A stretch of DNA of 64,000 nt. Origin: CAVSWT01 sp963731745. GTDB taxonomy: Bacteria > Bacteroidota > Ignavibacteria > Ignavibacteriales > Ignavibacteriaceae. The DNA lies in the NCBI GenBank assembly GCA_963731745.1, contig CAVSWT010000016.1:62001-126000 (forward strand), given 5' to 3'. Below the pieces are notes generated by a model. It did no database searches. It had not been told where the DNA came from and was given only the letters and a program-made list of their open reading frames with translations. A program made the position numbers and the translations under genes. This document shows positions 27,322-36,708 of this stretch, in pieces; the stretch's first letter is position 1; each line of letters begins with the position of its first letter.

Positions 27322-28269
27322 TCATGCAAGATGAATAATTCCAATTGGTTTTCCATTGTCATCAGCGATGATAAGCGAAGTGATTTTAAAATTTTCCATC
27401 TGCTGTAAAGCGAATGAAGCCAAATAATTTTGCTTCATTACTTTTGGATTTCGTGTCATCAAATCTTTTGCTTTGAAATTTTTTATGTCAAGAGTTTTTT
27501 CAAGCAATCTTCGTAAGTCGCCATCTGTTATAATTCCTGTTAAGACTCCGTTATCATTCACAACACAAGTAGAGCCTAACCTTTTTGAAGTGATTTCTAA
27601 AATTGCATCTTTAATTGAAGTATCTTCATTAACAATGGGAACTCTTTCACCTTTTATCATTATCTCTTTAATCTCAAGTGAAAGCCGTTTACCAAGGCTT
27701 CCTCCAGGATGAAGATAAGCAAAATCTTCAACTGTAAATCCTCTTTTTTCCAATAATACAACCGACAATGCATCTCCCATTGCAAGAGTTGCAGTTGTGG
27801 AAGATGTCGGAGCAAGATCATGAGGACAGGCTTCCTCTTTAACATTAATATTTAAAAATACATCGCATTCTTCGGCTAACTTTGAGCTTTTATCTCCGCA
27901 CATGGCAATTAATGTTATATTCAATCTTTTAAGCATTGGAAGCAAGTTAGCAATTTCAATAGTGTAGCCGCTTTTCGAAATTAATATTACAACATCTTCT
28001 TTCCTCACCATTCCAAGGTCGCCATGCAAAGCATCCGTAGGATGAAGATAAATGGCAGCTGTGCCGGTTGAATTTAAAGTCGCGACAATTTTACGCGCAA
28101 TTAATCCCGACTTTCCCATTCCGGTTAATACAACTCTTCCTTTGCATCCAGCGATGATTTCGACAGCTTTAACAAAATCGCTGTTGATGCTTTCCAGTAA
28201 ACCGCTGACAGCTTCGGCCTCTATCCTAATTACTTCTTTACCTTTTTTTATTAATTCTTCGGAAGTCAA
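27322..28269 (-). CDS. kdsD: D-arabinose 5-phosphate isomerase
   Basis: This enzyme of 315 residues converts D-ribulose 5-phosphate to D-arabinose 5-phosphate, the first dedicated step of Kdo synthesis. The SIS domain (about 1-190) has VVLTGMGKSGLIARK and DVVILISKSG. Two CBS domains follow (about 205-315). The motif HPGGSLGKRLSL is typical of KdsD/KpsF. It overlaps the unknown gene upstream by 4 bp and is 27 bp before lptC, so the lptC-lptA-lptB block is in the same operon. Confidence 0.93.
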   Translation of the reverse strand: MTSEELIKKGKEVIRIEAEAVSGLLESINSDFVKAVEIIAGCKGRVVLTGMGKSGLIARKIVATLNSTGTAAIYLHPTDALHGDLGMVRKEDVVILISKSGYTIEIANLLPMLKRLNITLIAMCGDKSSKLAEECDVFLNINVKEEACPHDLAPTSSTTATLAMGDALSVVLLEKRGFTVEDFAYLHPGGSLGKRLSLEIKEIMIKGERVPIVNEDTSIKDAILEITSKRLGSTCVVNDNGVLTGIITDGDLRRLLEKTLDIKNFKAKDLMTRNPKVMKQNYLASFALQQMENFKITSLIIADDNGKPIGIIHLA

Positions 28270-29021
28270 TTTTTATCCTTTTTAAAAAAATTAAACTTTT
28301 TGGTTTTCTTTTGCTGTGGAGGCTGAATAGAATTGTAATCTATTTGAAATCTCCGGAAATATTTATTGTATGATATAAAAGCTGATGAAAGTTCTTCATC
28401 TGAAAATGAATTTAGATTTTCAAATAATGATTTATTATTTAAAATTATTTTGGGATCTCTTATGTTTTTTACAATCATTAAATAATTATAAAAATTTGTA
28501 ACCGGTAATAGATAATTTACTTCATCATCAAACTTATGCAGCCATATTTTTTTATGTACAGGTGCAATAGCAAGCAAACTCTTTTGCGGTTCAATAGTTA
28601 TTTCTCTCACTGTCGTGCTATCATTTGGAGCTCTCTCGCCAGGATTCCATTTAGAATAGCTCCATCTTTTAATTTCTTTTAAATCATTTGGAACTTCATC
28701 TGCATATTGAAAAGAAATATCAAATTCTATTTCTTCCTCAAATTCCTCATGAATAAGAATATCAATATTTCCTTCCTCGCAAACTACAATGCCGCTTGCA
28801 AATATTTGTGTAGAAGGAATATCTAAATCAGGTTTGCTATTTTGTTTACCGAGCACAAGATTTGTATCACCAAATCTTCCAAAACCAATAACAAACAATG
28901 AAACGATTCTATCTCTATATAATTTGTAGCCTTTTTTATTTTCCGGCAATATTGAAAAAAGAAAATCTCTTTCTCTGTCTGTCAATTTTCTTGGAAAACC
29001 GTTTAATAAATTATCATTCAT
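28266..29021 (-). CDS. Conserved-looking protein of unknown function in the Kdo/LPS operon
   Basis: The product has 251 residues and is not recognised. It has no signal peptide and no membrane helix. The middle is acidic (HEEFEEEIEFDISF), contains a W-rich stretch (RWSYSKWNPGERAPND), and ends in a lysine/phenylalanine-rich tail (KKTKKFNFFKKDKN) that could contact membrane. It lies where many genomes have kdsC between kdsA and kdsD, but it lacks the HAD DxDxT motif, so it is not an ordinary KdsC. The 4-bp overlap with kdsD implies coupled translation. Function open. Confidence 0.75.
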   Translation of the reverse strand: MNDNLLNGFPRKLTDRERDFLFSILPENKKGYKLYRDRIVSLFVIGFGRFGDTNLVLGKQNSKPDLDIPSTQIFASGIVVCEEGNIDILIHEEFEEEIEFDISFQYADEVPNDLKEIKRWSYSKWNPGERAPNDSTTVREITIEPQKSLLAIAPVHKKIWLHKFDDEVNYLLPVTNFYNYLMIVKNIRDPKIILNNKSLFENLNSFSDEELSSAFISYNKYFRRFQIDYNSIQPPQQKKTKKFNFFKKDKN

Positions 29022-29042
29022 ATTATCATTTCACAATACGGA

Positions 29043-29073
29043 TAAACCCGGTTTCTTTAAGAAACCGGGTTTA
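29043..29073 (-). terminator. Strong hairpin between kdsA and the downstream operon
   Basis: TAAACCCGGTTTCTT (29043-29057) and AAGAAACCGGGTTTA (29059-29073) form a near-continuous stem. Only a weak T-tract follows on the minus strand (GGGTTTATCC), so it may reduce rather than stop read-through from kdsA into the next gene. Confidence 0.65.
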
Positions 29074-29084
29074 TAAATTAAGCA

Positions 29085-29900
29085 CTAATGTTTAACTTTT
29101 ACTATTCCATCAATTGCTTTTATTGAAATTAACATATCTTTCAACTCTGATAGAGGCAATTGGCTTGCAGCATCGCTTAAAGCTTCTTTCGGATTAGGAT
29201 GAACTTCTAAAAACAAAGCGTCAATTCCAACTGCTGCTGCAGCTTTTGCTAAAGGTTTAATAAATTTCGGTTGTCCGCCGCTGATTGTTCCTTGACTTGG
29301 TATTTGAACCGAATGAGTTGCATCCATTACAACAGGATATCCAATCTCTTTCATTATAATAAGTGAACGCATATCCACAACCAAATTGTGATATCCGAAA
29401 GTTGACCCTCTTTCAGTTAATAAAATTTTTTCATTTCCGGTAGACGCTACTTTCTCAGCGGCATGGCTCATATCCTCGGGAGCGAGAAACTGTCCCTTTT
29501 TTATATTAACAACTTTACCGCTTTTACCAGCAGCTATTAGCAATTCTGTTTGCCTGCATAGAAAAGCCGGTATCTGCAGTATATCAACATATTCTTTTGC
29601 TAAATCTATTTCTTGAGTGGTATGAACATCAGTTAAAATATTGAGGTTAAGATTTTTATTTACATTCCCTAAAATTTCAAGAGCCTTCTTATCTCCAATC
29701 CCTGCAAAAGAATTGCTGCTTGTCCGGTTTGCTTTTTTATAGCTTGATTTAAATATAAAAGGTATCTCCAATTCGTCACAAATTGATTGAATGGTTTTTG
29801 CCGTTTCAAATATCATTTCACTATTTTCGACTACGCAAGGACCGGCTATCAAGACGAAAGGATTATTTCCACCTATTTTTATATTATTGAGTTCAACCAT
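29085..29900 (-). CDS. kdsA: 3-deoxy-8-phosphooctulonate synthase
   Basis: This is a cytoplasmic enzyme of 271 residues joining arabinose 5-phosphate and PEP to make Kdo 8-phosphate. Family motifs are LIAGPCVVENSEMIFETA, IFKSSYKKANRTS, LTERGSTFGY and VMDATHSVQIPS. The TIM-barrel length is standard. It heads the Kdo/LPS gene group. The ring of metal and substrate residues (Cys25-like GPC, His, Glu, Asp) appears intact, suggesting the metal-dependent class. Confidence 0.95.
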   Translation of the reverse strand: MVELNNIKIGGNNPFVLIAGPCVVENSEMIFETAKTIQSICDELEIPFIFKSSYKKANRTSSNSFAGIGDKKALEILGNVNKNLNLNILTDVHTTQEIDLAKEYVDILQIPAFLCRQTELLIAAGKSGKVVNIKKGQFLAPEDMSHAAEKVASTGNEKILLTERGSTFGYHNLVVDMRSLIIMKEIGYPVVMDATHSVQIPSQGTISGGQPKFIKPLAKAAAAVGIDALFLEVHPNPKEALSDAASQLPLSELKDMLISIKAIDGIVKVKH

Positions 29901-30104
29901 TTTATTAGAATATTTATTTACTGTTTATAATTATCTATTTATTTAGTTTTAAGCCGGTTAAATATAAAAAAATCATATTACTTAATGAATTTGTGACATA
30001 ACATTCAACGCATGTATAGTAAAGGTTGAATTATTTATTTTTAATCTGGCTGGAATATCAATTTGGATAAATTATACTTTTTATTTTTAACAATAAGGCT
30101 GTAA

Positions 30105-30854
30105 ATGTTATTCCCAATAGGAGATGATAATAGAGACCGGCGCATAAAGCCGTTTATAAATTATTTGCTTGTATTAATTAACGTTTTAGTTTTTGTATTT
30201 CTGCAAGACTTTGGAGCCAACAATAAATTCACTTATGCATATTCTGCTGTTCCGGAAGAAATTTTAAGCGGAAAGGATTTGGTTACCAGCGATAAAGTGT
30301 TTCAAAACCAGATCAGCGGAGAAAGATACACAATACCAGGACTGCAGCCAACTCCTGGAATTGTTTACGAAACTTTGATCACCTCACTATTCATGCACGG
30401 CGGAATTGCACACATTTTTGGCAACATGATTTTTTTGCTGGTCTTTGGTGATAATATTGAAAACAGGGTTGGACATTTCAGATATCTAATTTTTTACCTT
30501 GTATGCGGAGTTCTTGCATCTCTAGCACATGTTTTTACAACTGCAATATTAAATGGAAATTTATTGGTTCCCACATTAGGGGCCTCAGGTGCCATTTCCG
30601 GAGTTTTAGGGGCTTATATGTTATTATTTCCAAAAAGAAGAGTTAGAGTAATAATTTTTTATTTTATTACAGATGTCCCGGCAATATTGGCTATCGGTTT
30701 GTGGTTTGTTTTTCAGCTTATAAGCGGTGCAGGTTTACTAAGCGGAGGTTCACAAACTGGCGGTGTTGCTTATGCGGCTCATATCGGGGGATTTATAGCA
30801 GGCTTAGTTTTAATAAAATTTTTTACGATTGGTGCGAAAAAATTTGTATATTAA
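30105..30854 (+). CDS. Rhomboid-family intramembrane serine protease
   Basis: This is an inner-membrane protease of 249 residues with six helices. The catalytic Ser is S161 in GASGAISG and the catalytic His is H226 in YAAHIGG. The oxyanion Asn is N107 in HIFGNM. Length and motifs are full. The long insertion between helix 1 and the HGG..H..GN segment (about 40-90) is common in this subgroup. The substrate is unknown. It is separated by 96 bp from the YtxH-like gene. Confidence 0.92.
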   Translation: MLFPIGDDNRDRRIKPFINYLLVLINVLVFVFLQDFGANNKFTYAYSAVPEEILSGKDLVTSDKVFQNQISGERYTIPGLQPTPGIVYETLITSLFMHGGIAHIFGNMIFLLVFGDNIENRVGHFRYLIFYLVCGVLASLAHVFTTAILNGNLLVPTLGASGAISGVLGAYMLLFPKRRVRVIIFYFITDVPAILAIGLWFVFQLISGAGLLSGGSQTGGVAYAAHIGGFIAGLVLIKFFTIGAKKFVY

Positions 30855-30950
30855 ATCAAGTTGTATGTGCTGGAATTTTACTAACTTCTTATATAAATAG
30901 ATTAATTTAGAGTATAAAATGATCCTTAAATAAACTAATCGGAGGAAAAA

Positions 30951-31247
30951 ATGGATAAAGAATCGAATAATGTTGGTGTATTTTTTACAGGTTTGTTAGT
31001 CGGCGGAGTGATCGGAAGTATTTTCGCTATGCTGTATACTCCAGTTACCGGTAAAAAAATGAGAAGAAATATTTCAAAAACTACCGGGAATATTATGGAT
31101 GATGTTAACGACTATATAGAAACCGGTAAGGAAAAAGCCGATGAGATAATCAAAGATGGTAAGAAAAAAGCCGATGAGATTATTAAAGATAGTAAGAAAA
31201 AGGCAACTTCACTTATTGATGAAGCAAAAAAAATAGTTTCTAATTAA
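30951..31247 (+). CDS. YtxH-domain protein with hendecad repeats
   Basis: This is a small membrane-anchored protein of 98 residues. Residues 8-30 form one membrane helix rich in glycine (FFTGLLVGGVIGSIFAML), followed by the YtxH pattern YTPVTGKKMRRNI. Three 11-residue repeats then follow (KADEIIKDGKK, KADEIIKDSKK, KATSLIDEAKK) encoded by 31134-31232, predicting a right-handed coiled coil. GGAGG stands before the ATG. Similar proteins appear in general stress responses; the role is not defined. A T-run terminator follows. Confidence 0.85.
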   Translation: MDKESNNVGVFFTGLLVGGVIGSIFAMLYTPVTGKKMRRNISKTTGNIMDDVNDYIETGKEKADEIIKDGKKKADEIIKDSKKKATSLIDEAKKIVSN

Positions 31248-31274
31248 TGGTTTTCCGAAGTTAACTTCTTTAAG

Positions 31275-31302
31275 GCCTGGTGATATCATCAGGCTTTTTT
31301 TT
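31275..31302 (+). terminator. Intrinsic terminator after the YtxH-like gene
   Basis: GCCTGGTGAT pairs with ATCATCAGGC (31275-31294, one G-U pair) and is followed by eight T. Confidence 0.85.
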
Positions 31303-31315
31303 ATAAATTATCCCC

Positions 31316-32764
31316 ATGAAAATATTATTAACGGGTGCGACAGGCTATATCGGAAAAAGACTACTCCCCGCTCTTATTGAGCAGGGACATGAAATAATAT
31401 GCTGTGTAAGAAACAAAAGTAGATTTCCTGCTGAAGGTATCTACCAGCATCCAAAAATATCTTTATTCGAAGTAGATTTTTTAAAAGATATTCCTGCAAT
31501 AGACTCTATAAAAGATATTGATGCAGCTTATTATTTAATTCATTCGATGAGTTCGAATATAAACGACTTTGCAAAGCTTGAAGAAATTACTGCTAATAAC
31601 TTCATAAAACTTGTTAAACAAACTTCTATAAAACAAATAATTTATCTCGGTGGAATTACAAATGAAGACAATCTCTCCAAACATCTTGCATCTAGAAAAA
31701 AAGTTGGAGAAATATTAGAAACGAGCGGGATACCATTAACTTCTCTGAAAGCCGGAATAATTGTTGGTTCCGGAAGTGCATCTTTCGAAATTATCCGTGA
31801 TCTTGTAGAAAAACTTCCAGTAATGATTACACCTAAATGGCTTAATACAAAACATCAGCCGATAGCAATTAGAAACGTAGTTCAATATTTAACCGGAGTT
31901 CTCTTTAATAAAAATACATTTAATAAAACATTCGATATTGGCGGGCCGGATGTTTTATCTTACAAAAAAATGCTTCTCCAGTTTGCAGAAGTACGAGGAC
32001 TCAAACGCTTCATTTTTACGGTTCCTGTTATGACTCCCCGGCTTTCCTCTTACTGGCTTTATTTTGTCACATCAACTTCATATAAACTTGCAATCAATCT
32101 TGTTAACAGTATGAAAATAGAAGTTGTGGCAAAGAATAACGAGCTTGAAAAACAATTAGGGATTAATTCAATTTCATACAAAGAAGCCGTACAATTAGCT
32201 TTTCAAAAAATTGAACAAAATAATGTTATCTCAAGCTGGAAAGACGCTCTTGTGTCAAGCTATTCGGATAATTCTCTACTAAGCCATATTGATGTACCTA
32301 CGAATGGCTGTTTCTTAGATAAACGGGAAAAATTTATCGGCGATAAAGTTGATCAAATACTAGAAAATGTTTGGTCAATTGGAGGTGAACGAGGCTGGTA
32401 TTATGCAAATTGGTTATGGCACTTGCGTGGAATATTAGATAAGATTTTAGGAGGGGTTGGTTTACGCCGCGGAAGAACAAATGCAAAAATAATTAATACT
32501 GGAGATTCACTTGATTTTTGGCGAGTGCTTGCTGCTGATAAAAAAGGTAAAAGATTATTACTCTATGCTGAAATGAAACTTCCGGGAGAAGCATGGCTTG
32601 AATTTAAAGTTATAAATAAAAGCGGCAAGAATTTTCTTCAGCAAACCGCAACTTTCCGTCCCAAAGGATTATTGGGAAGGTTATATTGGTACTCTGCCCT
32701 GCCTTTTCATTATTTCGTTTTTAATGGGATGGCAGAAAATCTTATAAGCTATAATAGCAGATAG
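31316..32764 (+). CDS. SDR/NmrA-type oxidoreductase with DUF2867 domain
   Basis: The product has 482 residues. The N-terminal Rossmann domain (about 1-300) opens with TGATGYIG (6-13), a nucleotide-binding loop of extended/atypical SDR type. The C-terminal about 160 residues (from about 320; WSIGGERGWYYANWLW, LRRGRTN, FRPKGLLGRLYWY) match the DUF2867 module often fused to such SDRs. The substrate is not known; the C-terminal module resembles lipid-binding folds, so a hydrophobic substrate is possible. The CIA30-like gene follows after 40 bp on the same strand. Confidence 0.85.
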   Translation: MKILLTGATGYIGKRLLPALIEQGHEIICCVRNKSRFPAEGIYQHPKISLFEVDFLKDIPAIDSIKDIDAAYYLIHSMSSNINDFAKLEEITANNFIKLVKQTSIKQIIYLGGITNEDNLSKHLASRKKVGEILETSGIPLTSLKAGIIVGSGSASFEIIRDLVEKLPVMITPKWLNTKHQPIAIRNVVQYLTGVLFNKNTFNKTFDIGGPDVLSYKKMLLQFAEVRGLKRFIFTVPVMTPRLSSYWLYFVTSTSYKLAINLVNSMKIEVVAKNNELEKQLGINSISYKEAVQLAFQKIEQNNVISSWKDALVSSYSDNSLLSHIDVPTNGCFLDKREKFIGDKVDQILENVWSIGGERGWYYANWLWHLRGILDKILGGVGLRRGRTNAKIINTGDSLDFWRVLAADKKGKRLLLYAEMKLPGEAWLEFKVINKSGKNFLQQTATFRPKGLLGRLYWYSALPFHYFVFNGMAENLISYNSR

Positions 32765-32804
32765 GTTTATTTTCTAAATAAAAATTAAAATCTAATAGTT
32801 AATT

Positions 32805-33305
32805 ATGAATGAGAAAATTTTACTTGACGCATCATTAATGAAAACTGAAAAAAGATGGAAGGTTGTAAATGATGGAGTTATGGGTGGATTAAGTTCTTCG
32901 GAAGTTTTTGTTAATGAAAACGAAAAAATTGTTTTTAAAGGAGATATTTCTTTAGAAAATAACGGAGGATTCGCTTCTTTAAGAAGTCCAATAAAAAATT
33001 ACAACTTTGAAAATTTTTCGGGATTAGAAATAAGTATTAATGGATATGGAAAACAATTTAATATTTCGATGAAAGAAACTGTTAATTTTACAGGCTACTT
33101 TTACAGAATAAATTTTGCAACTGAAGAAAATGGATTTACTACTTTAAAATTTCTTTTCAATCAATTCAAGCTTTTTTATTTTGGTAAGGAAGTCGTTTCA
33201 AATACCAGCATACCGTTAGATAAAATTAAGCAAATTTCAATATTAGTGAGTGATGAGCAAGAGGGTAAGTTTAGTGCAGAAATTGATTATATAAAGCTTT
33301 ACTAA
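32805..33305 (+). CDS. CIA30-family protein
   Basis: This is a cytoplasmic protein of 166 residues with the CIA30 signature WKVVNDGVMGGLSSS (18-32) followed by a beta-sandwich (GFASLRSPIKNYNFENFSGLEI, FYRINFATEENGFTTLKFLF). In eukaryotes CIA30 helps assemble complex I. Bacterial homologues are widespread and of unknown role, often near SDR/NmrA genes, as here. It is 40 bp downstream of the SDR gene and probably in its operon. Confidence 0.85.
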   Translation: MNEKILLDASLMKTEKRWKVVNDGVMGGLSSSEVFVNENEKIVFKGDISLENNGGFASLRSPIKNYNFENFSGLEISINGYGKQFNISMKETVNFTGYFYRINFATEENGFTTLKFLFNQFKLFYFGKEVVSNTSIPLDKIKQISILVSDEQEGKFSAEIDYIKLY

Positions 33306-33535
33306 TTTAGATTTTTATATTTAATAAATCCCTCATAAAATTTGTGAGATCAGGATAAATAATTTCCTTATTGAATAATATATTTCCCTATTGTAAATTT
33401 TTACAAAATATTTTATTTTGAAACATAATTTCTAGATATGAAATTTGAAATTTTAATAGGGTGAGAATTCACAACTAAACAATTCAAAAATTAAAAATCT
33501 ATTCTTATTAAAATATAAACTATATAGGGGAATCT

Positions 33536-34363
33536 ATGAAGTTTACTTTTCTATCAATAATCCTAATCTCATTAATATTCATTGAAGCTTGTTCTTATAA
33601 TAAATTTGCTTCGTATGAGGACGATAGTAAATGCGATACAGTAATTGAAGGCTATTATGCCTCATCCAAAATTTGGAATACTTTTTATCCAGCGTTCATA
33701 TCCAAAAAAGGAATTTTTAAACGTGCTGCTGAATTAAGCCGGGATTCAAATGGTGTTTATTTCAAAGAAATTTCTACAAGAATATTTCAAACTCCTGATA
33801 CTTTATTTTATGCTTACGACGATTTGCAAGTTATAATTGACTCCACAAAAAAATGTACCTTCGGAGACATTCCTAATAGATTTTTTTACAAAGGAATTGA
33901 TATAACACTTTATCTATCTTACCCTGATGATCCCAAATATAAGCCGCTCTATATCGAATTAGAGCCAAATGAAAAATTTTCTTATTGTGTTCGGCCGGGA
34001 AAATATATTATTGATAAAATCGAATTCAAGATAAAGGATAATATCGACCAAAGTTATAAAATACCGAAAATAAGTTTTAATGTTGATGCAAATAAAAGAA
34101 ACTATCTTGGCAGCATCAGGCTGGTTGATAATGAGAAAGATTCTGCTGATTGCCTAAAAATACCTTATACCAACTTAGTTAATTCAGGTGAATCCGCCGG
34201 TGTTGGTGTTATGTTTGGATTAATTGGCACAGTTATTTATCAAGGTATCAGAGCAATGAATACTGACATCGATGGCTATTATTTCATGAAAGTTGAAAAT
34301 GACAGCAGTTTTTCAAATTCAACCGGCAAAGAATCTATGTATAACCAATTGCATAGAGAATAA
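33536..34363 (+). CDS. Lipoprotein of unknown function
   Basis: The product has 275 residues. The N terminus is a lipoprotein signal with a lipobox-like IEACS (Cys19). The body is beta-rich with no recognised domain. Near the C terminus a glycine-rich hydrophobic stretch (GESAGVGVMFGLIGTVIYQGI) could insert in a membrane. A 230-bp AT-rich region without a gene lies upstream. It is followed 78 bp later by a TetR-family gene on the same strand. Function not recognised. Confidence 0.7.
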   Translation: MKFTFLSIILISLIFIEACSYNKFASYEDDSKCDTVIEGYYASSKIWNTFYPAFISKKGIFKRAAELSRDSNGVYFKEISTRIFQTPDTLFYAYDDLQVIIDSTKKCTFGDIPNRFFYKGIDITLYLSYPDDPKYKPLYIELEPNEKFSYCVRPGKYIIDKIEFKIKDNIDQSYKIPKISFNVDANKRNYLGSIRLVDNEKDSADCLKIPYTNLVNSGESAGVGVMFGLIGTVIYQGIRAMNTDIDGYYFMKVENDSSFSNSTGKESMYNQLHRE

Positions 34364-34441
34364 AAAAGAACATATTCGCTTAGTTTTAAATTATATAATC
34401 ATTATTTTTCAAATATATTAATTGATTTGTAGGTTTAATTT

Positions 34442-35020
34442 TTGGCTGATAAAGAACGGAAAATACAAATTTTAAAAGCTGCTGTAAAAAGATTTGCAAA
34501 GCACGGCTTAAATAAAACCACTCTTGATGAAATTGCCCGCGATTTAAGAATTGGGAAAGCAACTATCTATCATTATTTCAATTCGAAGGAAGAATTATTT
34601 TACGAAACTATTAAATGGGAATCGGCACAATTTATTGAAGAGATAAAAGTTATTTTTAGCAATGAACAAAATTCAGCTAGTCAAAAATTCCTCGAATATA
34701 TAATTTATAAAGAAAACACAGCGCAGAAATACAGGCTGCTTTATGAATTGTTCCTTCTGCTGCTTAAAGATGAAAGTTTTGAAAAAGAACTAACCATTCT
34801 TAAAGATATGTTGAGAGAGGAAGAAAAAATAATCAGTAATGAATTACATCCTATTTATGAAAGTAAAAAAGAAGTTTTAAATAAAACGCTTCCATCATTT
34901 TTAGTAATGCAAAGCTGGGGAATGTTTTTTAGCGAGAAATTATATTCTATTTCTAATCCTGAAAAAGTCGATGCTACTCATGATTTATTCTTGAAAGCTT
35001 TAGGAAACATTTTAGATTAA
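34442..35020 (+). CDS. TetR/AcrR-family transcriptional regulator
   Basis: This is a one-component repressor of 192 residues. The N-terminal helix-turn-helix (about 5-50) reads LKAAVKRFAKHGLNKTTLDEIARD then IGKATIYHYFNSKEELF, a textbook TetR domain. The C-terminal ligand domain is helical with no recognisable ligand. The start is TTG 34442; the next in-frame Met is deep in the protein, so TTG is required to keep the DNA-binding domain. No efflux gene is adjacent, and the target is unknown. Confidence 0.9.
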   Translation: MADKERKIQILKAAVKRFAKHGLNKTTLDEIARDLRIGKATIYHYFNSKEELFYETIKWESAQFIEEIKVIFSNEQNSASQKFLEYIIYKENTAQKYRLLYELFLLLLKDESFEKELTILKDMLREEEKIISNELHPIYESKKEVLNKTLPSFLVMQSWGMFFSEKLYSISNPEKVDATHDLFLKALGNILD

Positions 35021-35123
35021 TTTACAATTCATTTACGCTTTCAACTATTCAATCAATCAAACAAAACCAGGTTCAAGTTTAAGTTTTTTTAGATTCATCT
35101 TAATCTTGGAATCTTGTAACTTA

Positions 35124-35822
35124 TTATTCATCCTCATCTTCATCGGCATCTTCACTAAACAAAAACTTTTCATATTTATGTTTTATTAATTGAGCTTCTA
35201 CAATAAAGAATACATCTTCGGCAATATTTGTAGCGTGATCCCCCATTCTTTCCAGCATACGGGAAATAACCAATACAGCAACTGCAGCTTCAATGTTATC
35301 ATTCGATTCCTTCATTATGCTGATTAAGATTTGATGATTTTCAATATTATAATTATCCATCATCTTATCAGTTTCAATAACCTTCTGTGCAAGCTTAGGA
35401 TCATTATTTACAAATGAATCAATGGAATTCCTGATCATTTCCTTCCCCACTTTAAACATTTGAACAATATGAGTTCTTTCTAAAAAAGCAGGCTTAGAAT
35501 TTAAGATTAAAAAGTTCTCAGCAATATTTACAGCAATGTCCCCTATTCTTTCAAGATTATTATTTATAGTTAATGCAGACATGATTAGCCTCAAATCCAT
35601 AGCAACAGGCTGGTTTAGAGCAATTATTTTTTGGCATATTTTATCAATCTTTAAATCATATTTATCCACTTTGTCATCACGTTCAATCACCAATTTAGCA
35701 AGTTCATGATTTTCTTCTTCTATACATTTAATTGCATTTTCTACCTGCTCATCAACCAAGCTGCACATTTTAAGAATTCGTTTTTTAAGTTTTTCCATTT
35801 GCTGATCAAATTGCCGTTCCAT
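35124..35822 (-). CDS. phoU: Phosphate signalling/transport regulator PhoU
   Basis: This is a cytoplasmic protein of 232 residues with two PhoU three-helix repeats (about 10-100 and 115-205), each with a metal-binding-type ER/DxxxNIAEN motif (LERIGDIAVNIAEN and LERMGDHATNIAED). PhoU links the PstSCAB transporter to the phosphate-sensing kinase and restrains Pho gene expression when phosphate is plentiful. It ends the pst operon, 50 bp after pstB. The acidic C-terminal tail (FSEDADEDEDE) is unusual but harmless. Confidence 0.95.
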   Translation of the reverse strand: MERQFDQQMEKLKKRILKMCSLVDEQVENAIKCIEEENHELAKLVIERDDKVDKYDLKIDKICQKIIALNQPVAMDLRLIMSALTINNNLERIGDIAVNIAENFLILNSKPAFLERTHIVQMFKVGKEMIRNSIDSFVNNDPKLAQKVIETDKMMDNYNIENHQILISIMKESNDNIEAAVAVLVISRMLERMGDHATNIAEDVFFIVEAQLIKHKYEKFLFSEDADEDEDE

Positions 35823-35872
35823 TAATCTTCCTTAAACTTTATTTTAACAATTTATGAAATTACAAAAATAAT

Positions 35873-36631
35873 TTAACCAAATCTTCCTGTTATATAATCT
35901 TCAGTCTGCTTCTTTACAGGACTTGTAAACATTTTTGTTGTTTTATCATATTCGATTAATTCACCAAGATAAAAGAAAGCAGTGAAATCGCTTACCCGAG
36001 CAGCTTGCTGCATATTGTGAGTAACAATAACAACCGTGTATTCACTTTTTAGCTCATGAATTAATTCTTCAACTTTAGCAGTAGAAATTGGATCCAATGC
36101 ACTTGCCGGTTCATCCATTAAAATTATTTCCGGTTCGATAGCGAGTGTTCTGGCAATGCAGACACGCTGCTGCTGACCGCCCGATAGACTTAGTGCAGGA
36201 TGGTCTAATCTATCCTTAACTTCATCCCAAATAGCTGCTTGCTTTAATGATTTTTCAGCAATTTCATTTAGCACTTTCTTATTTCTAATGCCGTTTAATC
36301 TTGAGCCATAAACAATATTATCAAATATCGATTTAGGAAATAGATTTGATTTTTGAAAAACCATTCCAACTTGCTTTCTGAGATTGACTACATCAATTTT
36401 ATCTTCGTAAATATTTTTATTGTCTATTATCACGTTTCCAGAAATTGACACATTATCAATCAAATCATTCATACGATTTAGTGTTCTTAAAAAAGTAGAT
36501 TTACCACAGCCAGAAGGCCCAATGAATGCAGTTACTTTTTGAGCAGGAATTTCTAGTGTAACATTTGTAAGAGCCTGCTTTTTTCCATAGAATAAATTTA
36601 AATCCTTAACAGATATTTTAACATCTTTCAT
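35873..36631 (-). CDS. pstB: Phosphate ABC transporter ATPase PstB (copy 2 in operon order)
   Basis: This ATPase of 252 residues drives phosphate import. It has Walker A GPSGCGKST, signature LSGGQQQRVCIARTLA, Walker B IILMDEPASALDP and the PstB-specific ending TEDYITGRFG. It is about 60 percent identical to the PstB encoded directly upstream, so this is an old duplication in which both copies kept all catalytic motifs. A 77-bp gap separates the two. Both could energise one PstCA pore as a heterodimer, or they may be expressed differently. Confidence 0.93.
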   Translation of the reverse strand: MKDVKISVKDLNLFYGKKQALTNVTLEIPAQKVTAFIGPSGCGKSTFLRTLNRMNDLIDNVSISGNVIIDNKNIYEDKIDVVNLRKQVGMVFQKSNLFPKSIFDNIVYGSRLNGIRNKKVLNEIAEKSLKQAAIWDEVKDRLDHPALSLSGGQQQRVCIARTLAIEPEIILMDEPASALDPISTAKVEELIHELKSEYTVVIVTHNMQQAARVSDFTAFFYLGELIEYDKTTKMFTSPVKKQTEDYITGRFG

Positions 36632-36708
36632 TTAACTGCCTAAACCATTATAGAATTTCAATAATTTTCTTTTAATATTTATTATACTTCAAAATTAAAT
36701 TTTATTAA

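Noticed and set aside
31134..31232. CRISPR-like short repeats
   Set aside because: The repeats are contiguous, in frame and encode a coiled coil; there are no spacers.
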